A stretch of 64,000 bases of DNA from Garcia nutans (GCA_947685225.1 CANTUV010000024.1:22338001-22402000); one strand, 5' to 3'; positions 1 to 10,744 are shown, counted from the first letter of the stretch. The notes: generated from the sequence alone by a model not told the origin. Numbers and translations are program-made.

Positions 1-1
1 G

Positions 2-1357
2 AAGACTAGAGATTTTGTTGTGAAAGATGATGGGAGTCTCTGGTTTAAGAACCGATTGTGTGTACCCGATGATGCTGATTTGAAAAGAGTCATTTTAGAA
101 GAAGCTCATCAGTCAATGTTTGCTATGCATCCGGGTAATACGAAGATGTATCATGATTTGAGACAGCATTATTGGTGGATGGGGTTGAAGAGAGACATTG
201 CTGAGTTTGTATCGAAATGTCTCACTTGTCAGAAGGTTAAAGCAGAGCATCAAGTTCCAACCGGGTTGCTTCAACCATTGTCAGTGCCAGAATGGAAGTG
301 GGAAAGAGTGACAATGGATTTTGTGTCTGGTTTGCCATTGACACAAAAGAAGCATGATGCTATATGGGTGATTGTGGATAGATTGACTAAGACAGCTCAT
401 TTCCTTCCGGTTCGAATGGATTATTCTTTGGAAAGGTTGGTTGAGCTGTATATCCATGAGATTGTGAAACTGCATGGTGTTCCAACTTCTTTAGTGTCTG
501 ATCGAGATCCTAGGTTTACTTCCAGATTTTGGAAGAGTTTGCATAGTGCTTTAGGTTCTCGACTGCATTTTAGCACTGCTTTTCATCCACAGACGGATGG
601 ACAGTCAGAGAGGGTGATACAGATTATTGAGGACATGTTGAGAAGCTGTGTCATCGATTTCTCTGGAAGTTGGGATAGGTTTTTACCTCTTGTGGAGTTT
701 GCTTACAACAACAGTCACCAATCCAGCATTGGTATGGCACCGTTTGAAGCATTGTATGGCAGACGGTGTAGGACACCTCTTTGTTGGAATGAGCTTGGAG
801 ATAATAAGTTGGTTGGTCCTGATTTGATTCAAGAAACTGAAGAAAAAGTAAAGTTGATTCGAGGCAGGTTAAAAGCAGCTTCAGACCGACAGAAGTCTTA
901 TGCAGATCTGAAAAGAAGAGATATAGAGTTTGATGTTGGAGATAAGGTATTTCTGAAAGTGTCTCCTTGGAAGAAGATTTTGAGGTTCGGTCGGAAAGGA
1001 AAATTGAGTCCTCGTTTCATTGGGCCGTATGAAGTGTTAGAAAGATTTGGGCCAGTGGCGTATCGACTTGCTTTGCCACCTGAGTTGGATCGTATTCATA
1101 ATGTATTCCATGTTTCTATGTTGAGGAGATATAGGTCGGATCCATCTCATGTGTTGCCATTTGAATCTATTGAAGTGAGCCCAGACTTGACATTTGAAGA
1201 GGAACCAGTTGCTATCTTGGCACGTGATGTAAAAGAGTTAAGAAATAAGAATGTGCCTTTGGTAAAAGTTCTGTGGAAGAATCATGCAAGAGAGGAAGCA
1301 ACTTGGGAAAGTGAGCATACCATGCGAGACCAGTATCCTCAGTTATTTCAGAGTTAA
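2..1357 (+). CDS. Ty3/gypsy (Tekay/Del-like chromovirus) pol, 3' part: integrase and chromodomain
   Basis: The reading frame is open from the left window edge, so this is the C-terminal 451 codons of a polyprotein whose gag, protease, RT and RNase H lie outside. Counting from the first visible codon: an HHCC zinc finger (H36, H43, C73, C76), then an integrase core with D106, D167 and E203 (D,D-35-E spacing; motifs MDFVSGLP, SDRD and HPQTDGQSER). A GPY/F-type region (FIGPYEVLERFGPVAYRL) follows, and a C-terminal chromodomain spans about 407-449 (VKVLWKNH, EEATWE, YPQLF). Integrase inserts element cDNA, and chromodomains of this lineage bind heterochromatic histone marks. The frame has no internal stop and ends 46 bp before the LTR, as is normal for the lineage. 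Assignment to Tekay/Del rather than another chromovirus clade rests on motif style. Confidence 0.95.
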   Translation, partial: KTRDFVVKDDGSLWFKNRLCVPDDADLKRVILEEAHQSMFAMHPGNTKMYHDLRQHYWWMGLKRDIAEFVSKCLTCQKVKAEHQVPTGLLQPLSVPEWKWERVTMDFVSGLPLTQKKHDAIWVIVDRLTKTAHFLPVRMDYSLERLVELYIHEIVKLHGVPTSLVSDRDPRFTSRFWKSLHSALGSRLHFSTAFHPQTDGQSERVIQIIEDMLRSCVIDFSGSWDRFLPLVEFAYNNSHQSSIGMAPFEALYGRRCRTPLCWNELGDNKLVGPDLIQETEEKVKLIRGRLKAASDRQKSYADLKRRDIEFDVGDKVFLKVSPWKKILRFGRKGKLSPRFIGPYEVLERFGPVAYRLALPPELDRIHNVFHVSMLRRYRSDPSHVLPFESIEVSPDLTFEEEPVAILARDVKELRNKNVPLVKVLWKNHAREEATWESEHTMRDQYPQLFQS

Positions 1358-1390
1358 TTTCAGGTAATTTTGAGGACGAAATTTCTTTCT

Positions 1391-1403
1391 AGAGGGGGAG
1401 AAT
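1391..1403 (+). promoter_or_regulatory. Polypurine tract of the Tekay-like element
   Basis: The run agagggggagaa lies directly before the LTR start TGTAATATCC. It primes plus-strand DNA synthesis. The preceding motif gaggacgaaattt is also found before the PPT of the F-family elements and, in reverse, near 4190. Confidence 0.9.
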
Positions 1404-4002
1404 TGTAATATCCCTAATTATGCCCTAGTAGTCTTGGTGTTATTGTTGTTGCACTTGAATTATGTATATATGATAAGTTGATAAGAAATTGGAAGAGAAT
1501 GTTTTTGTTTGGTGGTTGGGAAAGAAAAGAGGGTTTAGAGATAATTGTATATGTTGCTTATATGGTGATATATATAACATATAAAGTGGTCAAAATGGAA
1601 AGTCAAGGAAAGAGGATATTTTTGTGTTGGTTGTGAAATTACTTAAATGGGTATAGATATGACAAAAGCTTAGTTAAATGGATGAGGGTATTATAGTAAT
1701 TTTCTTTTGGATGGGTATTTAATGCCTATTGACTTTGTGTTTCTTCATCATTTCTTCTTCTTCTTGTTGTTGTGTGGCCGGCTCACCAAAGAGACAAGAG
1801 AGCAAGAGAACAAGTGATGGTTTTGATGATTTCAAGCTCAAAGTGAAGGAAGTTTTCAAAGTTACAAGTTGGAGTTTCAAGGAATTTCATTATTTAGTAA
1901 GTTTTCTCTTGTTTACCCTTGTTATTTTTGAAGTTATGCTTGAGTTGAGTTGTGATTTGATGATGGTATGATTAAGTTGCTTAGGGTGTGATTTTAAGTA
2001 TTGATTTTGCTTGATAGATGAGAAGTTGAGTTGGTGAAGGTGTTGGAAGTGATTGTGTTGAGTAAGAGTTGTGTTTAGTGAAATTTCTTTCTGTTTTACA
2101 ATTAGTAAAGGCTGTGACTTGTATGATTTTTAATTAATTATAGAAAAATGTTCTTGAAGTGAATTTTTGATATGTTGTGCCTCTATGAGTCTAGAATGAC
2201 TGAAAAATATGTTGATTCGATTTTGGAATGGTTATGAGTTTAGAAAGATTATTTTTATTAGACCTGTTCCAGCAGGTACCTTAACTGAGACAGCTATATT
2301 TCGGGATTTTTAATAAAATGTAGAAAAATCATATCCAATTGAATTTTGGATATGTTGTTGCTTAGTGAGTCTAGTATTTGAGAAAAATAATTTGGAACCA
2401 CGTTGATTGAATTTGATTTATGGAATTCACAAAGTTCAGAACTGCTGCCAGGATGCAGGGCAATTGGGGCAGTCTGGTTAGGTGAACTATTTGACCAAGA
2501 TTTTGTATTCAGTTTGATCTGAAATTTTAAAGGAATGATTTTAAGATACAAAACTAAATTCTGTAAAAATTTTAGAATTTTTAGTCAAGTAGATTATTTT
2601 ATACAATTTTTCAAAATAAGGATAAAATGGAGTCTAAAACCAGAATGTACTATTCATATGGTCATTTTGCTAATATTCCTTTTGGATTAGGTTGTGAATG
2701 ATATAATCAAATGCATGTGTAAGGTCCTAAAACTATGAATCATATCAATTGTTCTTTGCCCTAATTGCATTGTTGAGATTGAACAATGTTATGTTATGCA
2801 TTGTGAATGGTAATGTGTTTCATGAGTAATATACCTTGAAATTGAAATGTATATCAAAGATGCAATGATAATTCAAATAAGATATGATATGAGACAATGC
2901 CATTGTGATTGGCTTTGATGATGAGAATTTGAGAATGGAAATGGTAACTATATAATAAATGTATTGTTTGTTTAATATGTTATTCAGTTTTAGAGTTCTG
3001 GATTTGGGTGGCATGCCTAAGAAATGATGAAAGGTAACAGTCTTGCCGGGTTGAGGATCTCCTCATATGTGTTGAGTTGATGGTCCAAGAGACTGGGTCT
3101 GTTACACTATGAGAATTGTGAATATAAGATATATGATTTGTAACAGTCTTGCCGGGTTGAGGATCTCCTCATATGTGTTGAGTGATGGTCCAAGAGACTG
3201 GGTCTGTTACACTATCCATGGATAGAGATACATGTATATACATTGCCTACGGGCGTGATTATTGTGACTATGAACCAAATAAGTAACTCTGAACTCTGAA
3301 TATCGTATTAAATACTTGTTGGGCCCATAGGTGTCAAGGTTATATGAATGTCCTAAATAATGTTATGAGCTAATGAAATGGGATGTTGTTTATTGAGTAT
3401 GATTGATTAATGTTGAATGTGGAAAGATGTTGAAATGTGGTATGCTCATATGACTATGATTTGTGAAATGCATAATTATGTGGTTAACTTTATATGTATG
3501 ATGTTGATCTTATCATTAACATATGTGAAATTGCATTACATTAAAGCATACCATTAGCATGTTTTATCTTACTAAGCCGTTGGCTTAGCGCGATAGTGTT
3601 TAATCGCGCAGGTAATAGAGTTGATAGAGTTGAACCCGAGAGTTCATCAAGACCAAGTGAGAATAGACCTTGAAGAGTTGATTTTTGGAACTTAAAGATC
3701 AGAAGAGAATTGCCAATCATGTATACTTCTGTATATTTTGTAAAGAAATGTTTAATGTGTAAATATGTACATATTTTATAACTTCCACTGCGTAATATTT
3801 AAATGTATATATATATATATAACTAATATGTTTTGTTTTATCAGTAAATGATTTACTTTTCTATAATGTATAATGATAAAGGTATTGTATCAAGTTTAAA
3901 GTGTTTTGAATATTAAGAAAACCGTAGCATCCCTATGTTTGGTGCACTTATGCTACATTGTTGTGGTTGTAGTGTGTGTGCATTGGATATGGGGGTGTTA
4001 CA
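1404..4002 (+). repeat. 3' LTR of the Tekay-like element
   Basis: It starts TGTAATATCC right after the PPT and ends GGGTGTTACA, giving a TG...CA repeat of 2,599 bp. The partner 5' LTR is outside the window, so neither divergence nor TSD can be checked. The block ggcttagcgcgat...cgcgcaggt near 3587-3612 and the segment around 3000-3250 also occur in the F-family LTRs, so the two LTR types share ancestry. No gene is visible inside; the small open frames are noise. Confidence 0.85.
3034..3215 (+). repeat. Direct repeat (two ~77-bp units) inside the Tekay LTR
   Basis: Two nearly identical units, 3034-3110 and 3140-3215, run from gtaacagtcttgccgggttg to ctgttacactat and are separated by 29 bp. 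F-family LTRs have a related block (gtctagccgggttgagg, near 34990 and 35025) that is also doubled. Confidence 0.9.
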
Positions 4003-4174
4003 TTTACTATTTTACCCTTGACTTTTACCTTGTTACCTTTGACTTTTATATGTTATATACATCTAACATATACTTCACATATAAAATCTATATATTTCAT
4101 TTCAAACTCTTCATTTACCCCTCAAATTATTTAATTTAATTTAATTTAATTTTGGTAATTTTTCGGATATTACA
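4003..4174 (-). repeat. Truncated LTR of an older antisense Tekay/F-type element
   Basis: It ends with ggatattaca, the reverse complement of an LTR start TGTAATATCC. A reverse PPT context follows (ttctctccctcttaa, then the reverse of a gaggatgaaat motif). Only the LTR start remains; the rest is cut at 4002/4003 by the Tekay 3' LTR. The composition resembles 22440-22690. Confidence 0.75.
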
Positions 4175-4189
4175 ATTCTCTCCCTCTTA

Positions 4190-4857
4190 AAAGAATTTCA
4201 TCCTCAAAATTATTTGATATTAATTCTAGAAGAGTTGAGGATACTGGCTCTGCACAGTCCGCTCACTCTCCCATGTCGCTGCCTTGGTAGAATGATTCCT
4301 CCATAACACTTAAACTAATGACACCTTATTGTTTCTCAACTCTTTTACTTCCCTTGCCAAGATCGCCACCGGTTCCTCTTTTTAGGGCAGATTCAAACTC
4401 ACTTCAATAGACTCAACTGATAAGATATGTGATGGATCCTATTTATACCTCCGAAGCATCTATGTATCTGATCCAACTCTGACGGCAGAGCCAATCTGTA
4501 AGCCATTGGTCCTACTCTCTCCAAAACCTCATGTGATCCGATGAAGTGAGGACTCTTCCTTTCCGATCAAATCTCAAATCTTCTTCCATGGAGACACCTT
4601 CAGGAACACCTTATCTCCTACACTAAACTTTATATCTTTTCTTTTCAAGTCTGATTATGATTTCTGTCAGTTTGAAGCCGCTTTTAATCGATCCCGAATT
4701 AGTTTAACCTTCTCTTATGTTTCTTTAATCAAGTTGGGACCTATAAGCCTGCATTCTCCAACCTCATCCCAACATAACGGTGTCCTACACTTCCTGCCAT
4801 ACAAGGCCTCATAAGAAGTCATCCTAATGTTGGACTGAAAGTTATTCTAGTAAAGCA
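4190..4857 (-). pseudogene. Degenerate Tekay-like integrase C-terminus and chromodomain (antisense remnant)
   Basis: Read on the minus strand, this matches the same region of the intact element at 720-1350. It starts at an EALYGRKCRTP-like stretch (near 4800) and runs through a KVKLIRDRLKAAS-like stretch (near 4700) and a GDKVFLKVSPWKK-like stretch (near 4600) into a poor chromodomain region (near 4220-4330). Several stops and indels interrupt the frame, so it is not functional. It stops abruptly near 4857, where copia sequence in the opposite orientation begins, so a breakpoint lies there. The adjoining reverse PPT and LTR start (4171-4190) show it is the 3' end of a minus-oriented element, older than the plus-strand copy on its left. 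Confidence 0.85.
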
Positions 4858-6737
4858 TATAGAGTATTTAATAAGAGAACTCTAGTAGTTGAAGAATCAA
4901 TGCATGTTATCTTTGATGAATCGTCCAAGCTTGATCATGGGAAAGATATTACTCTTAATGAATTTGTAGGTACATTTGAAGAACTTGAGATAAAAGATGC
5001 TCCAAAGAAAAACATTGATGAACTAGAACACATAGTGGAATAAGAAGAACCTAAGATGGGAGAGACTCAAGAACTACCCAAAGATTGGAATTATCAAAAG
5101 GATCATCCAAGGGAACTCATCATCGGTGATACCTCAAAGGGAGTAACTACTAGATCAAAATTTAAGTATTTAGATTTTAATGTTGCTTTTGTTTCTTAAA
5201 AAAAGCCAAGGACTATTGAGGAGGCTCTTAGTGATGAATGTTGGGTGATTGTAATGCAAGATAAACTTAATCAATTTGAAAAAAACAAAGTATGGAAACT
5301 TGTTCCTAGACCCAAGGATCATCCAATTATTGGTTGCAAATGGGTGTATAGGAGTAAACTTGATGAAGATAGTCTCATTACTAGAAATAAAGTTAGATTT
5401 GTAGTCAAAGGCTATAAATAAGAGGAAGGCATTGGTTATGATGAGACATTTGCCCCGTAGCAAGATTAGAAGCAATTAGAATTTTGCTTGCATTTGCATG
5501 TCATTTGAATTTTAAATTTTTTCAAATAGATGTCAAAAGTGTATTTTTGAATAGTTTTATTAATGAAGAAATATATGTTGAACAACCTCCTGGTTTTGAA
5601 GATTATAAATTTTCAAATAATATCTTTAAATTAACCGAGGAACTATATGGATTGAAACAAACTCCAAGAGCTTGGTATGATAAACTTAGTGCTTATTTAT
5701 TGGAAAATAGTTTTACAAAAGGCAAAGTTGATACTACACTTTTTGATAAAAAGAAATTGCATAACATTTTAATTGTACAAATCTATGTTGATGACATTAT
5801 ATTTGATGCTACTAATGAATCTTTGTGTTAAGAATTTGCTTCTTGTATGATTAGAGAATTTGACATGAGCATGATGGGTGAACTTAAATTTTTTTCTTGG
5901 TCTACAAGTTAAGCAATGCAAGGATGACATCTTTATCAACCAATCCAAATATACAAATAAACTTCTCAATTAATCTAACATGGATTTTTGCAAAATAAGC
6001 AAGACTCTAATGAGTACATCCTTGAAGATGGACAAAGATGAAATTGGTAAGAAAGTTGATGAGAAGAAATATTGAGGTATTATCGGATCACTTCTTTACT
6101 TCACCGCTTCTAGATCCGATATAATGTATAGTATTTATTTGTGTGTAAGATTTCAATCATGCCCTAAAGAATCACATTTGAATGCCACCAAAAGGATTTT
6201 AAACTATTTGAGTGGAACATTGTATTTAGGACTTTGGTACCATAGAAATGCATCATTTGATATTTTAGGATTTTTGGATGCGGAGTTTTCCAGTAGCCTA
6301 TTGGATAGGAAAGGCATGACCGGTGCATGTCATTTTCTTGGTGATTACCTAGTTTCTTAATTTAGCAAAAAACAAGTTTCGTTTTCTCTTTCTACCGTGG
6401 AAGCTGAATATGTTACTGCTTGTTTTTGTTGTACACAAGTTCTATAGATGAAGCAATAATTGTTAGATTATGGTAAAATATTTGATCACATTCCCATTAA
6501 ATCTGATAACACAAGTGCCATTAATCTATCCAAAAATCCAATCCAACATTCTAGGTCAAAACATATAGATATTAGGCTCATTTCTTGAGAGACAATGTTC
6601 AAAATCAAAATGTTGTTCTAGAGTTTATAGACACTCAAAATCAACTTGCTAAAATTTTTACAAAACCCTTGAATGAAGAAAGACTAAATTTTATAAAACA
6701 ACACATAGGGATGATAGATGGAAGCACTTTAAATTGA
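4858..6737 (+). pseudogene. Copia (Sirevirus-like) pol remnant: RT and RNase H
   Basis: Translation of the three forward frames gives copia pol from just before the reverse transcriptase to the natural C-terminus. A hinge resembling VFNKRTLVVEES is at about 4863-4900, the RT start KWVYRSKLD at about 5340, and YGLKQTPRAWYDKL at about 5647. The RT active site reads YVDDI (about 5785), followed by RNase H motifs GMTGACHFLGDYLVS (about 6315) and STVEAEYVTA (about 6393). The end is FTKPLNEER...IGMIDGSTLN, with its stop at 6735-6737. The MKQ-LLDYG and NTSAINLSKNPIQHSR style fits Sireviruses. At least seven in-frame stops (for example near 5041, 5200, 5420, 5829, 6358 and 6446) and a frameshift near 5890 make it dead. 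Gag, protease and integrase are missing at the 4857 breakpoint. Confidence 0.93.
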
Positions 6738-7327
6738 AAAACATTTTGTTGATTGGTTTATATGTGCATATCAATGATGGAATTAGAATTACTTGCAAAT
6801 GTATAAATTTTACATACCTAAATTCCTCATTCACATATATTTTGATTATATATTAAGGCCATAAATTGAGATATAAAATTTCTTCTTTTCTTTTTGCAAA
6901 ATTTATTTAGTTCACTCGAACTAGGCACTAGTCTGACAGTACCTCAGGTCATCTCGCTCAACCATGCATTCTGAGAGCTGATCCGACTGTGCTTTTTCAA
7001 AATTTTTTGACTGTTATGATGCAGTGAGCTCAGTCCATTGAAACTCCTTTCTTCACGCTCAGACCATCCAACTTTTGCAATGTTCCAACCATACCATGAT
7101 CGGGAAAATTAAAAATTTTCAAAAAATTATAGCCATTGGACACCTTTGAAAACCTCCACTTTTGATCTTCAACAACTATAAACAGCTATATTTAGCCAAA
7201 ATTTCTATAAATACTTCAAATTTTCACATTTTATGAATTTCTATCTCTTTCTAAACTTTCAAACACTCAAAATCATCAAAATCATTCTCATTCTTCATCA
7301 AACTAAAGATCCTTTTCTTTTGCTCTA
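6738..7327 (+). other. Spacer between copia pol and the second ORF
   Basis: This AT-rich, non-coding stretch follows the copia stop codon. I see no LTR start or PPT in it, which suggests that the copia internal region continues into the next ORF, as in Sireviruses with a 3' extra ORF. No gene is recognised. Confidence 0.5.
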
Positions 7328-7676
7328 ATGGCTCCCAAAGACTTTCACAAGAAGAAGGCTTCAAGGCATAACAAGGGTAAGGGAATTGCTGCCTCTGCCA
7401 CCCCAATGGAGGAGCCTAGGATAAGAACTCACAAATCTAGGCATCTTAGTAAAGAAGAAAAACAAAGGTATTGATTAATTCAAAACAAAAAATGTGTACC
7501 GAATAAAGTTCCTTCTCCTTTCACTCTAGTAACCCTAGGAATTGAATCATATGTAAAAGAAGCCTTAGCATTTCTTAGGTGGGAAAATTTTTTTTTTCTA
7601 GAGAAAGATGATCTAGGTTGGGAATCCCTAACCAAAGAATTTCTCATCACTTTGGTTATTGAGAAGAGAGACTTGG
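7328..7676 (+). pseudogene. Broken extra ORF downstream of copia pol (putative plant transposon protein-like N-terminus)
   Basis: ATG at 7328 opens a frame for a basic N-terminus (MAPKDFHKKKASRHNKGKG), then a stretch resembling LSKEEKQRY, with a TGA at 7472-7474. The same frame then reads on without another stop to 7676, through WENFFFLEKDDLGWESL and EFLITLVIEKRD. A basic tail, then EAxxRY, then a region with a conserved W and a later LVxEF-like helix recalls the 'putative plant transposon protein' domain, found in env-like ORFs after pol in Sireviruses. That link is from memory and is an inference. The frame is cut at 7677 by an antisense F-family LTR, so only about 116 codons remain. Confidence 0.5.
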
Positions 7677-7761
7677 TGTAACACCCTTATACCCTATATA
7701 CATACAATACATATTTTCATCATATGTAAAATACGTATATACGGTACAAAAATATCACAGA
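7677..7761 (-). repeat. F-family LTR terminus (left piece of a split LTR, minus)
   Basis: It starts TGTAACACCC, the reverse complement of the F LTR end GGGTGTTACA, and matches about 85 bp of the 3' ends of the F LTRs at 35920-36006 and 53350-53437. The match ends at cacaga near 7761. The rest of this LTR resumes at 20263, beyond TRG-A. Confidence 0.85.
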
Positions 7762-7764
7762 TCG

Positions 7765-8060
7765 AAAAGTAACTAGGCCAACTATATGAGCTTTAGTCTT
7801 TGGGTTAAAAGGCTTAGGTTCCCATAGCAAGTATATACCAAATGGTACGAGGCTATGAGTGGTTATGCCATGCTCGATCTCCATACCTTGAGTGAAAGTA
7901 TGGTATCCCTTACATAACACAACACGGGTAACACGGGCGTCCTAACTCACGCACACGATGCAATATAATATTATGCAATGGATAATATCATCATAAGAAA
8001 GAATAGAATAATATAAAGATCAACGGAATCAACTTCTCTTATCCCCAGTGGAGTCACTAC
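7765..8060 (-). other. Partial TRG leader and PBS left of the LTR
   Basis: It matches 17688-17983 closely, including the segment around the start of the leader, and ends in a PBS (8042-8058, reading tccccagtggagtca on the plus strand). It shows that a second, tandem internal region once adjoined the LTR at 8061. Confidence 0.85.
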
Positions 8061-10134
8061 TGTGAGCGGAGATTTTTGCCCTACTCTCGGTGGAATGGTT
8101 CTTAAGACTTCGATACTGTTTAGGCTCGGGGCCTTAGAGAACATGGACCTAAGCCCAGAGAAAATGGAGTCACCACCCGGATGGGCCGGAAAAAAGAAAG
8201 GGGTGGATGACTCAATTCCTAAGAAATCCCCATCCCCCTAATGGGTTTGGAAAGTTGCGTACGTGAGGGAAAGGTGAGAAATGACCCAGCACCCCCCACA
8301 ACGTCCTGTCCATTAGAATCGACCTCATTTTCATGTCTTAATATTATAAAATTCTTAAATATAATAATATTATCCATATTATATGCAACAATTAAAATAC
8401 AAGCATAATTACATTAAAATCAAAGCAATTTCCAAACAAAAGCAAATAAATGGACACCCATCCGAGGATGGAAACATGTCCTTACATCGTTCATGTCTAA
8501 ACTAAATAGGAAACTCACCAAAAGGTGGAAACATGTCCTTTACATTGATCCAAAATATAAAAGTGATTTAAATTACATAATACTTAACTAATGAGGTACC
8601 CACAAGGTGGAAACATACCTCTTACAATTTTAATACTAAAACAAACAAACAATAAATATAATAATAAAGAAAATATCTATCCATGATAAATTAAATAAAT
8701 CAAGTATTGAAATTAAATCAATCAACCATCAAAAAATATAATAAACTATATAATCAAATCTAAAATTAAATAAAGCAATGAATATATAAATTGGGGTTTA
8801 CTGTTTCTATTTAAAATTCTTTAATTAACATTTAGGGTTTTGGGATTTTAGTATTATTATTGTAATTTGTTTAACCTACTGTAAAGGCTTTGGAAAATTG
8901 GAATGGATTAGGGTTTTATGAATTTAAGGAAGTAGTAAGGTTTTTTGGTTAATTAAATTAGGGTTTAGGGGTAATATTATGAAATTAGGGTTTTGGAATC
9001 TTAAGACATATAGAGTTTATAATTCATGGTTACTGGATTGTGATTTTAGTTTTATTAGATTATGGCTTTAGGGTTTAGATTAACTAGTTTGGGGTTTTAA
9101 GTTCACTGAATTAGGGTTTAGGAAAACTTAGGGCTTACTTTTTTAGTTTTTCGAGAAAGTTAGGGTCTTTGGTATTTTGGAAAACATATTTAGTTTTAGG
9201 ATTTAAGAAAATTTTTTAGAGTTTTATAGAATAATTATGATTTTTAGAAAACGTAAAGAGAACTAGGGTTTGGAGATTTAAGAAAACATTTGGAGATTTT
9301 GGACAAAAAGTTATGGTGTAGATGAAAATAGTTCAAGGAAAATAATTTATGGTTTTAAAACTTTTGGAAACAGAAGACAAACAATTTTAGGGTTTCAAGA
9401 TTTTGAAAATAGAAGAGAAACAATTTTAGGGTTTTAATGTTTAGAAGAAACGTTTTAGGGTTTTTAAGGTTTTGGAAATAGAGGAAACAATTTAGGTTTA
9501 GAAGAAATGTTCTACGATTTTTAAGATTTTGATCAATTTGTATGATGAAACAATTAATTCAATTTCAATCATGAAGCTACTGTAAATAAATAAATAAAGA
9601 AAATAGAGATTCAAACCTTCGTTCATTGGTTCCACCAAAAAATTACTTTCTGGATGAACAAAGACAAAGGCAAGGTTACTGCCTTTGATGAATTGTTGAT
9701 CAATTGCTTGTTGGTAATGTCTCTTGTTAGGGCTTTCTGCCTTTTCTTTACTCCAATCCAATCCAAGTTCAAAAGTCCAATTTTCAATCACACTAATTTT
9801 TTCCGATCCATAATTCTGAGTTTTAAAGTGTTATTTTTTATCACACTAATTTTTTTCAATCCTTAATTCTGAGTTTTAAAGTGTTATTTATAGGAAAAAT
9901 CATAAACCTAATTCTAATTGTTTAAGGAAACTAAAATTAATTAGGAAAAGAAACCAAAACCAAATAGAATTTGGTTTTGAAAAAAATTGCGTTGGAAAAT
10001 TTTGCTGGCAAAAACTGCGAGCGTTGGCCAAGAATTGCGAGGATTTGTGAGCGCTGGCTAGGGCGGCTGGCCAAATTCGCCACAGGAATTTCCTACTGCA
10101 AAATGGTCTCCATTTCGCCCGCAGGAAATTCCTG
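8061..10134 (-). repeat. TRG-A 3' LTR (minus), start region deleted
   Basis: It begins TGTGAGCGGAG (reverse of the LTR end) and is collinear with 17984-20040. The last part of the LTR (reverse of TGTAGACCC...) and the PPT are missing, and sequence jumps at about 10134 into the repeat array. Many TTAGGGTTT motifs lie at 8820-9480. Confidence 0.85.
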
Positions 10135-10410
10135 GACCCGGGCTAAGTTCTAGACTTAAAAAGAGATTTTAGGTTCTGGACCAAAGGATAATTTGGGTTC
10201 TGGACCCGAGCTAAGTTCTGGACTTAAAAGAGATTTTAGGTTTTGGACCTAAGGATAATTTGAGTTCTGGACCCAAGCTAAGTTCTGGACTTAAAAGAGA
10301 TTTTAGGTTGTGGACCTAAGGATAATTTGGGTTCTGGACTTAAAAGAGATTTTAGGTTATGGACCTAAGAATAATTTAGGTTCTGGGCCTGAGCTAAGAG
10401 AGATTTAATT
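10135..10410 (-). repeat. TRG-A hairpin-type tandem repeats
   Basis: About eleven units of the form NNGT-TCTGG-ACNN alternate AAGT/ACTT, AGGT/ACCT and GGGT/ACCC stems around the same loop. Seven have perfect 4-bp stems. The spacers are agagatttt and aaggataattt. Confidence 0.85.
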
Positions 10411-10605
10411 ATCTGCAAAAAATAATTATAGTCAGTAGTATATAAATTTTATTTGTAAAAAATTTAGCTAATTTTTATGCACATATCTTCTCATTGCCCC
10501 CTGCGTGTAAAAATATTTTAAACGTGCAAAAATATTTATATACACGCAAGTATTTGAATGATTAAATTGAATAATTGAGTTTCCTATTTATTTACTGTGC
10601 AGTCA

Positions 10606-10703
10606 CTGCTTATGCACTATTTACTATTTATAAATAGTAACCTACTATTTATAAATAGTATCATGCTATTTGTAAATAGTAATCTACTATTTATCAATAG
10701 TGA
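10606..10703. repeat. Palindromic repeat cluster upstream of the PMD gene
   Basis: Two exact 18-bp palindromes TACTATTTATAAATAGTA (10622-10639 and 10643-10660) are followed by two near copies (10665-10681 and 10684-10702). A matching cluster lies upstream of the other PMD gene at 60481-60519. The cluster lies 43 bp upstream of the TATA box. Confidence 0.85.
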
Positions 10704-10744
10704 ATTTTACTTTTTTAATTTTGTTTTTTCCTTTGCCGTTCCTC

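Noticed and set aside
3034..3215. CRISPR-like direct repeats
   Set aside because: Only two long units, in a plant LTR, with no array of short regular spacers.
5170..5475. 101-aa minus-strand frame
   Set aside because: It is the shadow of the copia RT remnant on the plus strand.
8820..9480. Interstitial telomere
   Set aside because: TTAGGGTTT motifs are dispersed and embedded in LTR sequence that recurs collinearly elsewhere; no true (TTTAGGG)n tandem run is present.
9971..10153. 60-aa frame around the GC-richer segment with gcgagcgttggcc
   Set aside because: This is the LTR start-proximal GC-rich part (also at 19920, 26755, 38060, 46390, 59300 and 62930); frames are not conserved between copies.
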